From positions 11,622,875 through 11,686,874 of the forward strand of contig NW_004624784.1 in NCBI RefSeq assembly GCF_000247695.1: a stretch of 64,000 nucleotides of DNA, in the 5' to 3' direction. The position numbers were made by a program, and so were the translations under genes. Shown here piece after piece: positions 44,287-54,973 of this stretch. The stretch is from Heterocephalus glaber (taxonomy: Eukaryota; Chordata; Mammalia; Rodentia; Bathyergidae). The notes under the pieces are model-generated. The model was not told where the DNA came from. It saw only the letters and a list, made by a program, of their open reading frames with translations, and searched no databases. Within the stretch, counting starts at the first letter, position 1; each line of letters starts with the position of its first letter.

Positions 44287-44344
44287 TAAATTAAAGGTGT
44301 GGCAAGGAGACAGTGAGGTCTATAACTAAGATGCACCAGATGAA

Positions 44345-44560
44345 TGTCAGCACTTTCACCTTCACTACAATTATTTCTTTATCCTCACAAGGCTAGAAGG
44401 AGTTACTAATGCCTCTATTTTGTGGGTGAAGAAAGTGTAACTTAGAGGTTGCTAGACACTCTGTAAGACAACTGGCAAGCAACCTTCCTCTAGGGGTACA
44501 TTAGCAAGTAGGAGAGCCCTGATTCAAGACCAGGACTATCAGACCCAAGGACTCATGCCT
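44345..44560 (-). repeat. MIR SINE, antisense
   Basis: 'ctttatcctcacaaggctag', 'cctctattttgtgggtgaag', 'tgtaacttagaggttgctag' and 'gagagccctgattcaagacc' follow antisense MIR. Confidence 0.6.
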
Positions 44561-44604
44561 TCACTGGCATGCCACCTGCCTCTCACATGCAAAACAAATT
44601 AACA

Positions 44605-44860
44605 ACATAAGCCTTCATGTGTTCCCAGAAGCAAGCCAGACTCCAAGAGCCATGGGGTGCTCTCTGGATTTAGAACCAGAAGAAAGCCTGAGGGCTTGGG
44701 TCTGCATCAGGGAAGACTTTCTGGAGAGCAGGCTCTGGAACAGAGTCAGAGCAACATTAAGGAAGTGAAAGGCCACTGACAAGAGACACAGATGGAGCAA
44801 ATGCACAGAGGGGAATAACCACTATTTTAGAGCCTGGCCAGGCTTAAGCTAGCTTGGGCA
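44605..44860 (-). repeat. L2-like fragment, antisense
   Basis: 'catcagggaagactttctgg', 'agagcaggctctggaacaga' and 'ggagcaaatgcacagagggg' follow antisense L2 wording. Confidence 0.5.
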
Positions 44861-46519
44861 GGGGGACCACAGAGACGAGCCTGGACAGGGAACTTGACCC
44901 AAGTTCCAAAACATCTTGACCCTCCCACTACAAATGTGTCCTTTTATTGGATCATGGGTCTCACAGCTGGTGCCGCAGAAGCAGTGAGATGATCCTGCAG
45001 GCTCCTGGGCCAACCCAATCCAGGCTTCTCTCAATGCAGCAAGGTCCCTCCTGCTCAGCTACCCCTGATACTAACAGCAGGGCATGCTGGCTGCTCAGGG
45101 AGGCTGGTCCCCTCCCAACCTCAAGGCATCACCATGGAGATGTTACATAGGCCGACAGCCACACAAAAGGAGCTGTGAGGCTCCTCAGCTCACCTGGGAC
45201 CAGAGCTAAGAAGAGGTGGCAAAAGTGTTTCATTTTCTCTCTTCTTCTTGCTCCCTCTCAAAAAGAAGAAGCAATTTACACAGGCAAACAAACCCCACCC
45301 TACCCCTGGAGGGATACCTTGCCCTTCCAGAAGGGCCTCCTTCTGAGAAAGGAAGGGAGAGCCCTGGTTCTGGGCTCCACAGCACAAAGTTCATGGAGAG
45401 AACAAGGGGTGGAGGGGCCAAAAGGAAACTTAGGGAGGGGAGAACTCAGAGCCCCACGAACTTAACATAAATGTAAGTCACAAGCTCCAGAGTCAGTGGA
45501 CTCTGGAAGTCACTTTGGACTTCTGGAAGGCAAACAACCTCTGCAGTTGACTATGAGGCCTGGGTGCCTATATGGGGATAAAGAACCAGCTGAGTACACT
45601 GGGATATTTCAGCCCCATCTCCCCTCAACAGCACCATTACTGCTTAAGCATCAGAGTGCAGACAGCACCCACCCAGGAGCCCAGGGTCCCCTGTGTGCAC
45701 CAGGAAGTGCCAGGCACATCCCCTGAATGATGGAGAGGGAAGAGAGCAGGGACAGAGGTGCCAGGACATCCAGGAAGGGGCAGGTCTGGGCCCGGATGTG
45801 GAAAGAAAGACTGTTGCTTCAGAGTTGGGAAGTGAGGCTCTGGAGCAGCCCCAGCCAGCAAGCAATCTTCACACATGCATTGTCGTTCTCCTCTGCAAAG
45901 GGGTGAGAAGAGGGGCGGGGGAGAGGTGGCGCTGAGAGAGGGAGTGAGCTGGAGAGGTGAGAAATCCAGCATCTTCAGACCTGCCCACACTGCTGGCTTC
46001 TCTGCTGTGTGCAATACCTCATCTCACAGTCATTAGAGAGAACCCACAGGATGCATGGAAGCCGGACAACCCGAAGGGTGGGAAATGAAGAGAAGGGATG
46101 TGGACAGCTCCTGAACATCTTGAGAGAGATGGGCACTGGCCTGGTGCTGTCCCTGCCCCCCAAATCCAAGAATCCTAGGAGTATCACAGGGATTGGCACT
46201 ACTGTCACGCCAAAGCCCCAGGTGTACCACTGGACAAGTCCCCATGTCTGACCCAAAGTCTGTTACTCCTCCTCTGACTTCTATAACAAGCAGGACTCAG
46301 CTTTTCCCTCTATCTGGCCCAGCTTCTTCTAGCTTATGAGCAAAGAGGTGTAAACTGGCAGATGGAGGCAGGGGCACAGTCCCAGGAATAGTCTTGGTGG
46401 AAGCAGTCCTTGCTACTAACAGTATGAGTCAGATCCTGACCGCACTCTACTCAGGGCCTTGCAACAGCCCGCATCTCACTTGCGGTAAAACCCAAAGTGC
46501 TTACATCACTATAAAATCT

Positions 46520-46520
<1 letters not shown>
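44861..46520. other. Unassigned noncoding sequence
   Basis: About 1.6 kb of GC-moderate sequence. Many open frames overlap on both strands (for example 45175-45470, 45637-46014, 45975-46256) with no family match. No CpG island. Confidence 0.4.

Positions 46521-46522
<2 letters not shown>

Positions 46523-46559
<37 letters not shown>
46523..46559. repeat. (CA)n microsatellite
   Basis: Uninterrupted CA run of about 18 units; the His/Thr-rich frame across it is an artefact. Confidence 0.97.
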
Positions 46560-46560
<1 letters not shown>

Positions 46561-47325
46561 GTCTCCATCCCACTGCCTTTCTGAAGACACTAGGGACACT
46601 GCCTTCACCTGTTCTGGTCTGGTGGTTAGGTCCTCTCTAACTCTTTACTGAATGAGAGAAGCATCTCTAAAGCTGCTTCCTCAACTTCAACTCAAGTTCA
46701 AATAGCAACCACCCTTCTAAATGCTTCTGGAGGTACCAAACTTCCTGGGAAGTTTCTTGTCCTTTGGACCCAGCTGAATCTGGACAGCTGAAAGATGAGT
46801 TGATTACAGAATGAGGACTTTCTCCAGCCAGGTCCAGGGAGGGTGAAATGGCAAGGAGAGGGGTCACTTCTTCATGGAAATCTCAAATGGTGTGAGGGTC
46901 TGGTGCAGTATCAGCTGGGACCGCTGCCTACATATCCTCCCGAAGAGCATTGTTAAGCCCTATACAACTCTCACTTATTTCTTCCTGTGGCTGATGACAA
47001 AGGGAAAGAAAACATCCCCCAGAAAGCAAACTATGAGGCAAAGCACCAAACTGGTTGAGCTGGGTTGATTTCCCACTGGGGCAAATGCCTTTTACAAGTT
47101 TATTCATAATGAGTGCCACTAAGCTCAGGCCACTGGCTCCCAGGCAGGGCTGTAACTCTCATCCAGCCACCCCTCAACTAGGCTTGTGGGACCAAGGGCA
47201 AGGGCACTCATGTTTCAGGCCAGCTGCACAGGTGCCCATGATGGTAGAAAGGTGGCTTGGGTCTAGGAGGCACCCAGTGAGCCTGCCTGGCTTTGGGTGG
47301 CACTTCTGGCCCAGCTGGGCTAGCA
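46560..47325. other. Unassigned noncoding sequence
   Basis: No gene or confident repeat. Confidence 0.4.
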
Positions 47326-47329
47326 AGGC

Positions 47330-47720
47330 ATTACTTATAACTGAGCTTATACATGCAACTCTTGCTTTCGCTGTCTGTCGGTTAGAACCATTTGATATCT
47401 TTAAGCCTTTGGCAAAAGGAGAAGGGTGGGAGGGAAGAGGCAAAGGCAAGAGAAACAAAAGGTGTTTCCTAGCAGGACTTCAAAAAAGCCAAGTGTTTGA
47501 AAAGATCTTTGCTAAGGTTCTGACCTACTTTGCATGTGGATAAGCCACCTCCTTTGCTTTAAAAGAAAAAAATCCTGCATAAAGTGGCCACAACTCTATT
47601 CAGGAGAGCCAGGGCTGTACTGCAGAAAGGGATTTTAGTGCTGTAATCAGAGGCCATTTAGGAGCCATGATTTGGGTAATTATATAAGATTTCAGCCTCT
47701 CTTCTTTCAGGGCCATGCAT
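47330..47720. promoter_or_regulatory. Candidate conserved noncoding element (weak)
   Basis: Repeat-free block with 'cttgctttcgctgtctgtcg', 'ccatttgatatctttaagcc', 'gggattttagtgctgtaatc' and 'gggtaattatataagatttc'. Open frames here have no domain. The call is by texture only. Confidence 0.3.
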
Positions 47721-48535
47721 AGCCATGGGAGATGCGGCTGCCAGAGCAAGTTGGCCAGGGCTGGAAGAGCTGAAGCCTGCAAGGCGGGTCATGGGGAGCA
47801 AACCTCTGTGCTCAGCAGTGAGGCCTGCCCAGCCCAAAGGCAGGCTCTGGCTCTGGCACATCCTTGCTCTAGAATTGTGGGGTTCTCACTTGGATTGTCA
47901 GGGATTTACTTTTCTTACCATGTGCACACCTTAGGTGATGAATCGAGTCACAGCCACAAGTAGGCACTCCAGGTCCAGTGCCTGGCACATGGCGAGTGCT
48001 CAGTCTGGTGACTCTTTCCTCTCAATTTTCTAGAATGAGTTGGGAGGACACATCCCTTCCTGTTCAGATTCCTTGGACCAAACAATGGCAATTGAGGTCT
48101 CCAGAACCCAACAATTAGAAAATAAGCAAAACCAAGGCCTACTAGACAAGAGGTCGACTCCCCAGCTACAGCCATCCAGCCTGAAGAAGGTCAGGGTGGG
48201 AGTTTGAAATCAGAGCAGTGAGGAGTCACAGAGTGGCAGGGCATCAGGAAGTGTGGGTGATGAAGAAGAAACACTGGGGCAGAAAGCAGGTGGCAACTGT
48301 GGTCATACTCCCCCAGCCCTGCACTCCTGCCCCATGCCTCTACAGCCCCCCTGGCCTAAAGCGTTGACCCCTGAACTTGGCTGCTAACAGACAAAAGAAA
48401 ATGCAATGCAGGGCTCCTTCTAGGACTGCTAGCAATGCACATGAAAAATGAGGTGAGTTAGGATAGAGAGTAGAAGGAATTCAAAAAGGAGAAATTGCTG
48501 AGGATTTGGGCTGAGGATTGTTGTAAAAGCAATGC
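47721..48535. other. Unassigned noncoding sequence
   Basis: No gene. A short L2/MIR-like tail ('ccagtgcctggcacatggcg') lies at 47976-47995. Confidence 0.4.
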
Positions 48536-48539
48536 ATCA

Positions 48540-48720
48540 CATTAAATGTTATTATTAAACTTCATAAAAATCCTACGAGATTGGTACTGTTAGGAATATT
48601 GCTGTTCCCATTCTACAGATGGATGAACTGAGGTTGTAAGAGAGAAAACTGTTTGGAGTCCCATAGCTGATCAAGGGGTGTGTGTCTGAGTTAAGAGCCT
48701 GGGCTCCCAGAGACTTTGTA
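48540..48720 (-). repeat. MIR SINE, antisense
   Basis: 'aacttcataaaaatcctacg', 'agattggtactgttaggaat', 'cccattctacagatggatga' and 'actgaggttgtaagagagaa' follow antisense MIR. Confidence 0.75.
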
Positions 48721-48739
48721 TGACCTCAAAGCCATTCCT

Positions 48740-48845
48740 TTCACTCAACAAATATGTGACGTCAACCTCTGAGAGTGCCAGGTGCTAGGGATGAAGTGAC
48801 AAACGCAAACAACTAGAAAAGTCTGCCCTCATGGCACCCGCTTGG
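48740..48845 (-). repeat. L2 LINE 3' end, antisense
   Basis: 'cactcaacaaatatgtgacg', 'gccaggtgctagggatgaag' and 'aagtctgccctcatggcacc' follow the antisense L2 terminus. Confidence 0.65.
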
Positions 48846-48929
48846 CTGGCATTAGGAGTTTCATCAGCACCTCTCCCTGCCTGCCCCCCAGCACCATGCG
48901 GGATGCTTCAGGAGGGCACTGGGAGGATG

Positions 48930-49085
48930 CCAATCACCCCTTGTAATCTCAGTCAAATCCAAGGACAGAATCCTAATCATTTCATAAATTCCAGACAAAG
49001 ACGAAATTAATTGTGGATTTTCCTTTGGTTTTAGGTTACCCCAGCATCTGAAAGCAGTTATCAAAGGCTCCTCAGGCAAAAGGGT
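48930..49085. promoter_or_regulatory. Candidate conserved noncoding element (small)
   Basis: Contains 'cttgtaatctcagtcaaatc', 'cctaatcatttcataaattc', 'gacgaaattaattgtggatt' and a TCF/LEF-like ATCAAAG at 49060-49066. Repeat-free; function inferred. Confidence 0.3.
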
Positions 49086-49390
49086 CTCCACTGGGTCCCT
49101 GGGCCCTGGCCAGTGGAGGTCTTAGCTTCAGTTCCCAGTGACTTCCTAGGCCACCCTGAAGGAGGAGATGGATTCCCTTTGCTTTCATTGAGGGGTCATC
49201 TAATCCAGAGGCAGGACAGGTGGGCCACGCTTAGCTAATTCTACCCCTCCCAAGTCAGGCAGAACTAATCCCCCAACCAAAGAAGCCTTCAATGTCTAAG
49301 CTCAGGCTAAATGAGCAAAGACCTCCCAAGATAAGAAATATACATGCTTCTCTGAACCCTAGTTTCTTCAAGAAATTACCATATAGAACC
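49086..49390. other. Unassigned noncoding sequence
   Basis: No gene recognised. Confidence 0.4.
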
Positions 49391-49394
49391 TGCA

Positions 49395-49730
49395 GACATT
49401 CTGCACTAAGGCATATGCATAAAGATGGGCAATTAAGCATTGTTTATAACAATAAACCAGGGAAGCTTATAAATATCTATGGATGAGATAATCATGAAAT
49501 GACACCATAATGTAGCTATACTGCAAAATACTACATAGCCATGAAAAAGAATCAGGAGGTGCCTAGAAACTGACATGAAGTGTTTCTAAGGGACATTCAT
49601 TTAAAAAAAAAAAAGGCACAAAACAATATTTTTGGTACAGCTCATATTTAAAATAAGCAAAAGCATGTCCAGGAATGGGGCAGGTGTACATAATTCCAAT
49701 TAAAATATAGATATCCTCACTTATAAACAG
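49395..49730 (+). mobile_element. L1 LINE 3' fragment, sense
   Basis: 'gcattgtttataacaataaa', 'tatggatgagataatcatga', 'atactacatagccatgaaaa', 'gaatcaggaggtgcctagaa' and 'ttaaaataagcaaaagcatg' follow the sense 3' end of an old L1M. Diverged with several indels. Confidence 0.8.
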
Positions 49731-50430
49731 AGCTTACTGCAGAAGAATGAATGAATACAGAGAGTTTGGGTGGCTGCTCCACTGGTCTGGGTATCTCTGC
49801 CAAGGATGGTGGAAAAGGTTCAGCAATTGCATAAGAAGGGGACCACCTGGGCTGTAGTTCTCAGCCAAGAATGACCACAGTCCCTGTCCCTCTGGCTCCC
49901 TGGCTTCTCCAGCCCAACACCCCAAGAGAATAGGGGGTTAGGATGGGATAAAAGGATAGGCAGGTGGGGCTGTTCAAGGAACCAGCCCTGCACCAGCCCC
50001 CTTCCCTGACAGAGCTGGAGGAAATCCTCCAGGCCCCTCTAGAAGGGGTCCCCTGATCTCCTGCCTTCACCCCACTCAGGTCCACCCACCTGTGGGAGAA
50101 GCAGGAGACCAGCTCAGGACCCTGACCTTCAATCACTGGGCAGAGTTCCTAGCAGGTCCTCTGAGGGTGGCAGAGTTCCCAGCTGCCTTTGGAATGCGCC
50201 TCTCCTGGAAGGCAGTGAGGAGGACAGACCTTGCTGGGGGCCTTCAGAAGTCAGAAGACTTGGCTCCAGGCTCAGACCCACAGCAGCACAGCCCTTGCAT
50301 GGCTCCTGCCAATGAAGGAAAAGCCAGGTCTCTGGCCAGCACTGTTTTCTGCCTGTCCATCTTGGTCTAATTTGTAGTCACATGAACACCTGGCTTCTAC
50401 TCATTATGAGTAAAAATGCTTCAAGAATAT
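49731..50430. other. Unassigned noncoding sequence
   Basis: No gene; opposed open frames at 49861-50370 lack domains. Confidence 0.4.
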
Positions 50431-50434
50431 TCAG

Positions 50435-50600
50435 TATTTCCTAACATTGTCTTATCTTCACCGTGTCTCAACGTGAATTCCGATGGATGGATTCATGATC
50501 CCATTTACAGGTGAGAAAGTGGTCCAAGGTCACACAGGATCAAGGGTAGAAATACAAGCCAGAAAGACTGGCTCCCTTGGCTCCTGACTTCTTTCCACCA
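50435..50600 (-). repeat. MIR SINE, antisense
   Basis: 'catgatcccatttacaggtg', 'gtccaaggtcacacaggatc' and 'gccagaaagactggctccct' follow antisense MIR. Confidence 0.65.
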
Positions 50601-50725
50601 GTCAAGGCCTGGCCTCAGCTGGGTTTCCTTTTCCTGACACAGGCAGCTGAACAGCACTGCCAGGATTATCCTTCCAATTGTCTAAAGGCACCAAAGAGGT
50701 CAAACCACAAGGCATCCTTTAAAAG
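50601..50725. other. Unassigned spacer between MIR copies
   Basis: No feature recognised. Confidence 0.35.
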
Positions 50726-50729
50726 AAGA

Positions 50730-50900
50730 AATTAACATTTCCCAAGGGCTTAGAATCACAGAATATTCAAGGTTCTCTGACCCTCTTATTTTGCATATGA
50801 GGAATGTGAGATCCGGAGAGATGTAGTAGCTTGTCCAAGGTCACACAGCAATGCAGAGGTAAGATTCACCTGAGAGTTGGATCCAAGTATTGGACATGGG
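50730..50900 (-). repeat. MIR SINE, antisense
   Basis: 'gcatatgaggaatgtgagat', 'gatgtagtagcttgtccaag' and 'gtcacacagcaatgcagagg' follow antisense MIR. Confidence 0.65.
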
Positions 50901-51300
50901 CTCACAGGTTTCAGAGTGAGCTCAGCTCCTGCCCTTTCTCCTGGCAGACCTAGGTGGGGCCGGGGTGGGTGGTGTTTTCTTGCCAGTCACATGAGAGCAT
51001 ATGGTGGGATTTAGTGAAAGAGGCAGCTTTGCACTCTTCTCTCACATGCACCCTGCATCTGCAGAGAAGTGGGAAGGATTTCAACAAGAAGATTGCAAGT
51101 GTCTCCTCCAGGCAGGCCTGCTCAGACAAGGCCCGAAAGTGGGGACAGAGGGGAGGAGGAGACATCTTCACTTCTGTCACAAATTCCACAGGCAGGGCTG
51201 GAATTTGCAGTCCTCATCGCAGTCTCTACTTCCTTGGTTCCCACCCTGAATTAACCTGAACTCAAAACTGACACACCCTGGGCAGAGTTCTGGATGGGAG
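50901..51300. other. Unassigned noncoding sequence
   Basis: No gene; overlapping frames at 50950-51259 on both strands have no domain. Confidence 0.4.
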
Positions 51301-51304
51301 TCCA

Positions 51305-51425
51305 AGAGGCCTGAACCTCAGACTTGGCTCTGAATTAGTCCTGCAGAGCCTTGGACAGACCACTTACCTGCTCACAGTCTGCTATGAAGTTGGACTAGGC
51401 CGTCTCCACAGTGTCTCAGGTCTGC
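51305..51425 (+). repeat. Possible MIR-related fragment, sense
   Basis: 'agacttggctctgaattagt', 'gagccttggacagaccactt' and 'gaagttggactaggccgtct' resemble the sense MIR/MIR3 class. Confidence 0.4.
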
Positions 51426-51484
51426 CACATCACACTGCAACTGTGGGACGAAGAAAATAGGAAGAGGAAACATGTAGCCATTAC

Positions 51485-51672
51485 CCAAGTGTGGTGGCAA
51501 TACCTGTAATCCCAAAACTCAAGGAGGCTGCGGAAGGAGGATTGCAAGTTCAAATCCCACCTGGGGAGCTTGTCAACTTACAGAGATCCTGTCTCAAAAT
51601 AAAAAAGGACTGGGAATGTAGCTCAGTGCAAAGGCCCTGGATTCAATCTATGGTACCAAAAAGGAAAAAAAA
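51485..51672 (+). mobile_element. B1-dID composite SINE
   Basis: Head 'caagtgtggtggcaatacct', 'gtaatcccaaaactcaagga', 'ggctgcggaaggaggattgc', 'aagttcaaatcccacctggg', then 'cagagatcctgtctcaaaat', joined to the ID-like tail 'gactgggaatgtagctcagt' and 'ctggattcaatctatggtac'. Second copy of the fusion seen at 26613. Confidence 0.9.
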
Positions 51673-51709
51673 AGGTGCCATCAGGAAGAGAGTGGGTTGA
51701 ATAACACTC

Positions 51710-51895
51710 GTTGCTCATGACATTCTTTAAACACTGAGTGCATTCTAGGAACCCAGCTAGGGGCGTCACAGTCTCTCCTTTGATCCTCACAACAATCTTT
51801 CAGATTTTATAAATGATGCAACTGAGGCTCAGGGAGATTAATTGTCTGAGATTATACATCTTGTAATCAGTGACATTGCAATATCTGGCATCCTC
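51710..51895 (-). repeat. MIR SINE, antisense
   Basis: 'ttgatcctcacaacaatctt', 'ttataaatgatgcaactgag' and 'gctcagggagattaattgtc' follow antisense MIR. Confidence 0.8.
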
Positions 51896-52713
51896 ACCTA
51901 CATGTGCACACACATGTGAACACACAGACAGACACACACACACTCAGGACTTTCTGGCTGGCAGTGGCAGAGATGCAGTACAGACTGCCTCCTAGTCAGC
52001 CTCTAGGATTCCTCTGGCCTCCCTCTCCCTCCCCTGATATCAATGAAGCCCAAGATTTCTGGCACATTCCCAACTTCAAAGAAAATCTTGTCAGTCCACA
52101 CGTCCCGATTTTGGCTCCAGAGGAAATGGCTCCCTCCCCTGGAATCTCACTCACTCCTCTCTGCCTTGCAGCCAGCCCACAGCTCTCAGCCTCCTCGGTT
52201 CCTGCTAGCTGTGTCTTCAGCCTCTGCTCCTCCTTCCTGCAGCCTCCACATTCTCCAGCCCACTCACCCAGCACCTGTGATCTTAATTCCTTCCCCATTG
52301 TTTGGCCTCGAGCTCCTGGGCTACCGGTTTCTTGGCGCACCAATGTATCCAGCCCCCTCCACGTGGAAGGGCCACCTCTTTCCTCCATATCTTCCCAATT
52401 GTGGCCCACAGGCCCTAGCAAGGGGCTGATGGATGGGCACTGCAACGAGCTCCCCCAGCTAGCACCTTGTGAACCAGCTTTGGAAAGCAAAGTAGAGTGT
52501 CCGTGTGAACTCAACAACAGGGACTTAGGATGTTGGCAGGGTGGGGAGGAAAGGCCCATGAGGACACAAGCAGATGTGCCCAGGGGAATGGCAAGGAGAG
52601 GAATTCTAAGGAAGAAAGCCATGGGGCTTGCTGACAGATTATCACCAGGAAGGCCAGAAGGGGGAGCAGAAGGCGATCAGGACCAAGTCTGGGGGGAAAC
52701 CAGAGGGAGAGAA
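51896..52713. other. GC-rich noncoding sequence with long chance ORFs
   Basis: The longest open frame of the window (plus, 51904-52773, 289 codons) starts in a CA-rich run, ends in a TG microsatellite and is opposed by a 208-codon minus frame. It has low-complexity Ser/Pro composition, no signal peptide, membrane segment or known domain. I treat it as unlikely to be a gene. Confidence 0.5.
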
Positions 52714-52772
52714 GTGTGCGTGCGCTCGCGTGTGCATGCACGCGCGTGCATGTGTGTGTGTGTGTGTGTGTG
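52714..52772. repeat. Z-DNA-prone alternating purine-pyrimidine tract
   Basis: 52727-52772 is 46 bp of strict alternation (CG, TG and CA steps) ending in about 11 TG units. It contains a perfect 18-bp palindrome, catgcacgcgcgtgcatg, at 52735-52752. CG-containing alternation strongly favours Z-DNA, and the palindrome allows a small cruciform. Confidence 0.9.
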
Positions 52773-53410
52773 AGACAGGCAGACACACAGAGAGAGGCAG
52801 AGAGAGAGAGATGGGGAAGGGAAGTGGAGGAAGGAGACAGTGAAAAATCTCATTTCAAAGACTGGTTTTCAAATAACTCTGATTTTCAAGTGAAAATGTC
52901 TATCAGGTAGCCAGAAAAATGAGCCCAGGTCAGCAGAGAAAATGCAGGCCAGGGGCCATAGGGGACCAGACTGTGCTCTGAACTCTAAACTGCCTGAGGA
53001 GGGACCCAAGCCTGATGCAGCCTGATACCCGTGTGGACCATGGACACTTGTCGCATGAAGACAAGTGACTCTGTGCTGACAGTCGCCTGTGTGAAGATGG
53101 TGCTACCCCCAACAAGGGTGGCTGGGTCCCCACATGATTACTAAGAGCAGGAATAGGTGTGGGATAGACCCACAGGCAGCTCATGGAGGGGTAGCCAGAG
53201 CCACAGGGAAGCAAGGGAATGAGGAAGGGGAGGACTCCACGGGTGGGAGAAGGACATGATGATGACCTTGGAGAGGGTGGGCAGAGATGAGAAGGAATGG
53301 ATGGGAAGTGGCGATGTGGGCTTAGGGGAAAGAGTGAGAAAGAAAATGGTAGGTAATCACACGCTAGCTGGGAGAGGCAGTCAGAAAGGTCACAACTGGT
53401 TGGTGCTCTA
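52773..53410. other. Unassigned noncoding sequence
   Basis: A GA-rich run follows the alternating tract (52787-52815). No gene recognised; the minus-strand frame at 52930-53427 has no family match. Confidence 0.4.
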
Positions 53411-53414
53411 CACC

Positions 53415-53600
53415 ACTCAGCTGACACTTATTGGATGTCCATTATATGCTGGGCTCTGTGCCAGGCAGGGGGACCCAGGGACGAATCAAACCCCTGCATG
53501 GCAAGGAGGAGGGGCCCTGATGGTGACAGTGAGGGAGGGAGGTGAGTGCTGTGATCATGCAGGTCTGGGGAGATTAGAAGAGGCCCTGAACAGGTCAGGA
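53415..53600 (-). repeat. L2 LINE 3' region, antisense
   Basis: 'cacttattggatgtccatta', 'tatgctgggctctgtgccag', 'gcatggcaaggaggaggggc' follow antisense L2 wording. Confidence 0.6.
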
Positions 53601-54135
53601 TTGGCCCTGGAGGCTGGGGTCAGCGTGGTGTCTAGACACCCAAGAGCTGGGGGAGACAGGATCTTCTCCCTGCCAGAATCCAGCTTCCTTCCGTCTTCAG
53701 CCACACATCCAGACAACACTCCCGGCTTCCTGAGACCTTAGAGCACTCCAGAGCCCAGGAAGGGAGGAGGAGGATTCGGCCAACTCCACCCCACTCTCTG
53801 CCTCCTTCTTGGCAGAGTTTATCCAGCCCAGTGGATGCTGTGTATGTGGAGTCCTCTCTCCAACACACACACACAAACACGCACAGATGCATACGTGTGC
53901 ACCACACACCCAGTCACCCAGCTACAGTGCAGCAGGTACGGAAAGGCAGAGCCACTTCTGCCAAGGTCATACGGAGGACCCTGGACGTGGAGGGCAGGGA
54001 GGGGAGCTGGCTCTCCCTGGACCCCCAGAGCCTTGCCCCCTCTCCAAAGGAAGAAAGGCACCTTCCCTTCCTCTGCCTTTCCCCAAATCAATCTCGACAT
54101 CTCCTTAAATCGAAGTCAGCCACAATGAAAGGGTG
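53601..54135. other. Unassigned noncoding sequence
   Basis: Contains a short CA run at 53861-53885. Several opposed open frames, none with a domain. Confidence 0.4.
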
Positions 54136-54139
54136 GTGT

Positions 54140-54350
54140 GGAATTTTGTTTACCAATCCTGGCGTCTAATTAAAATTAGCTGATGGTTCTTCTAGTTGGT
54201 TTTTGTTCTGACTGTTTTTAAGCCAGAGCTGCTAGATCAGTGCAGCCACTAGTAAGCTGTCAAATCAAATTTTCAAAAGCAAATTGCTTTTATAATTAAT
54301 TTAATTATTATTACGGCTCCCAGTTTTGTGTTGCCTTAATGAACACAATC
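54140..54350. promoter_or_regulatory. Candidate conserved enhancer with clustered homeodomain cores
   Basis: Repeat-free AT-rich block. TAATTA cores occur at 54167-54172, 54293-54298 and 54302-54307, with 'aaattagctgatggttcttc' and 'tgtcaaatcaaattttcaaa' between. The sharp change from GC-rich flanks is typical of conserved noncoding elements. Function inferred. Confidence 0.48.
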
Positions 54351-54525
54351 AGGTTTCACCCTCCGCTGTCCCCCACCACACTCGGCACCCCTCACTTTCC
54401 CAGACCCACCTCCCAGTCTCCAAACCAAGATGGGCGAATGGAAGGAGAAGAAGAAAAGCAGACACGTTGGAGTCCCCTCCCCACTCCCCCTGAAGCCACC
54501 TCCTCACTCACGCCCTCACCCTCAG
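54351..54525. other. C-rich spacer between two TAATTA-bearing blocks
   Basis: Pyrimidine-rich sequence with no feature recognised. Confidence 0.4.
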
Positions 54526-54527
54526 AG

Positions 54528-54610
54528 TGAGTAATTAAAGTTCTGCTCTCTGTTATGGAATAAACGGTACATGTTTTAATTACCCCGGAGCCTGCGCAGG
54601 CATCCTCACA
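54528..54610. promoter_or_regulatory. Candidate conserved element, right-hand partner
   Basis: TAATTA at 54532-54537 and 54577-54582, with 'ggaataaacggtacatgttt' between and a palindromic 'cctgcgcagg' at 54591-54600. Probably part of the same regulatory unit as 54140-54350. Confidence 0.4.
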
Positions 54611-54939
54611 CTCCCGCCCAAGTCTGTGAGTCTGGGTGGGTTGCGGGGGGGGACAGTCAGAGAGAGAGAGCTTCTGTGACAGTGACAGCGGTCTGTCACC
54701 TGGGGTCTGGCATTCACTGGGGAACTGTCAGTTACTAAGGAAACTAGGAGGGAGAGAGGAAGGGAGAGAGGCGGTTAGATCCAATTTTGGGTGACAAGTG
54801 TGAGGCAGAAAGATTTGGGCCCCTCTGTGCATCCCCGCCTAAGTGAAATCTTTGGGGCTGGGCAGGGGCAGGCATGGAAGAGCAGCCTCAGGAAGCCGCC
54901 CTCTCCCGGGGCCCAAGGCGGGCAAGGGACTCAGACACA
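54611..54939. other. GC-rich unassigned sequence
   Basis: Includes an uninterrupted G8 run near 54643-54651 and GAGA-rich stretches. CpG content is too low for a CpG island. No gene. Confidence 0.4.
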
Positions 54940-54973
54940 GTGTGTGTGTGTGTGTGTACACGCGTGTGTGCAC
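54940..54973. repeat. (TG)n with ACACGCG insert, alternating tract
   Basis: 34 bp of strict purine-pyrimidine alternation including a TACACGCG segment. Confidence 0.9.

Noticed and set aside
51904..52773. 289-codon plus-strand open frame, the longest in the window
   Set aside because: Begins in a CA-rich run and ends in a TG microsatellite, low-complexity Ser/Pro composition, opposed by a 208-codon minus frame, no domain or family match.
54590..54660. Possible CpG island or promoter near 'cctgcgcagg' and G-rich sequence
   Set aside because: Too few CpG dinucleotides and too short.
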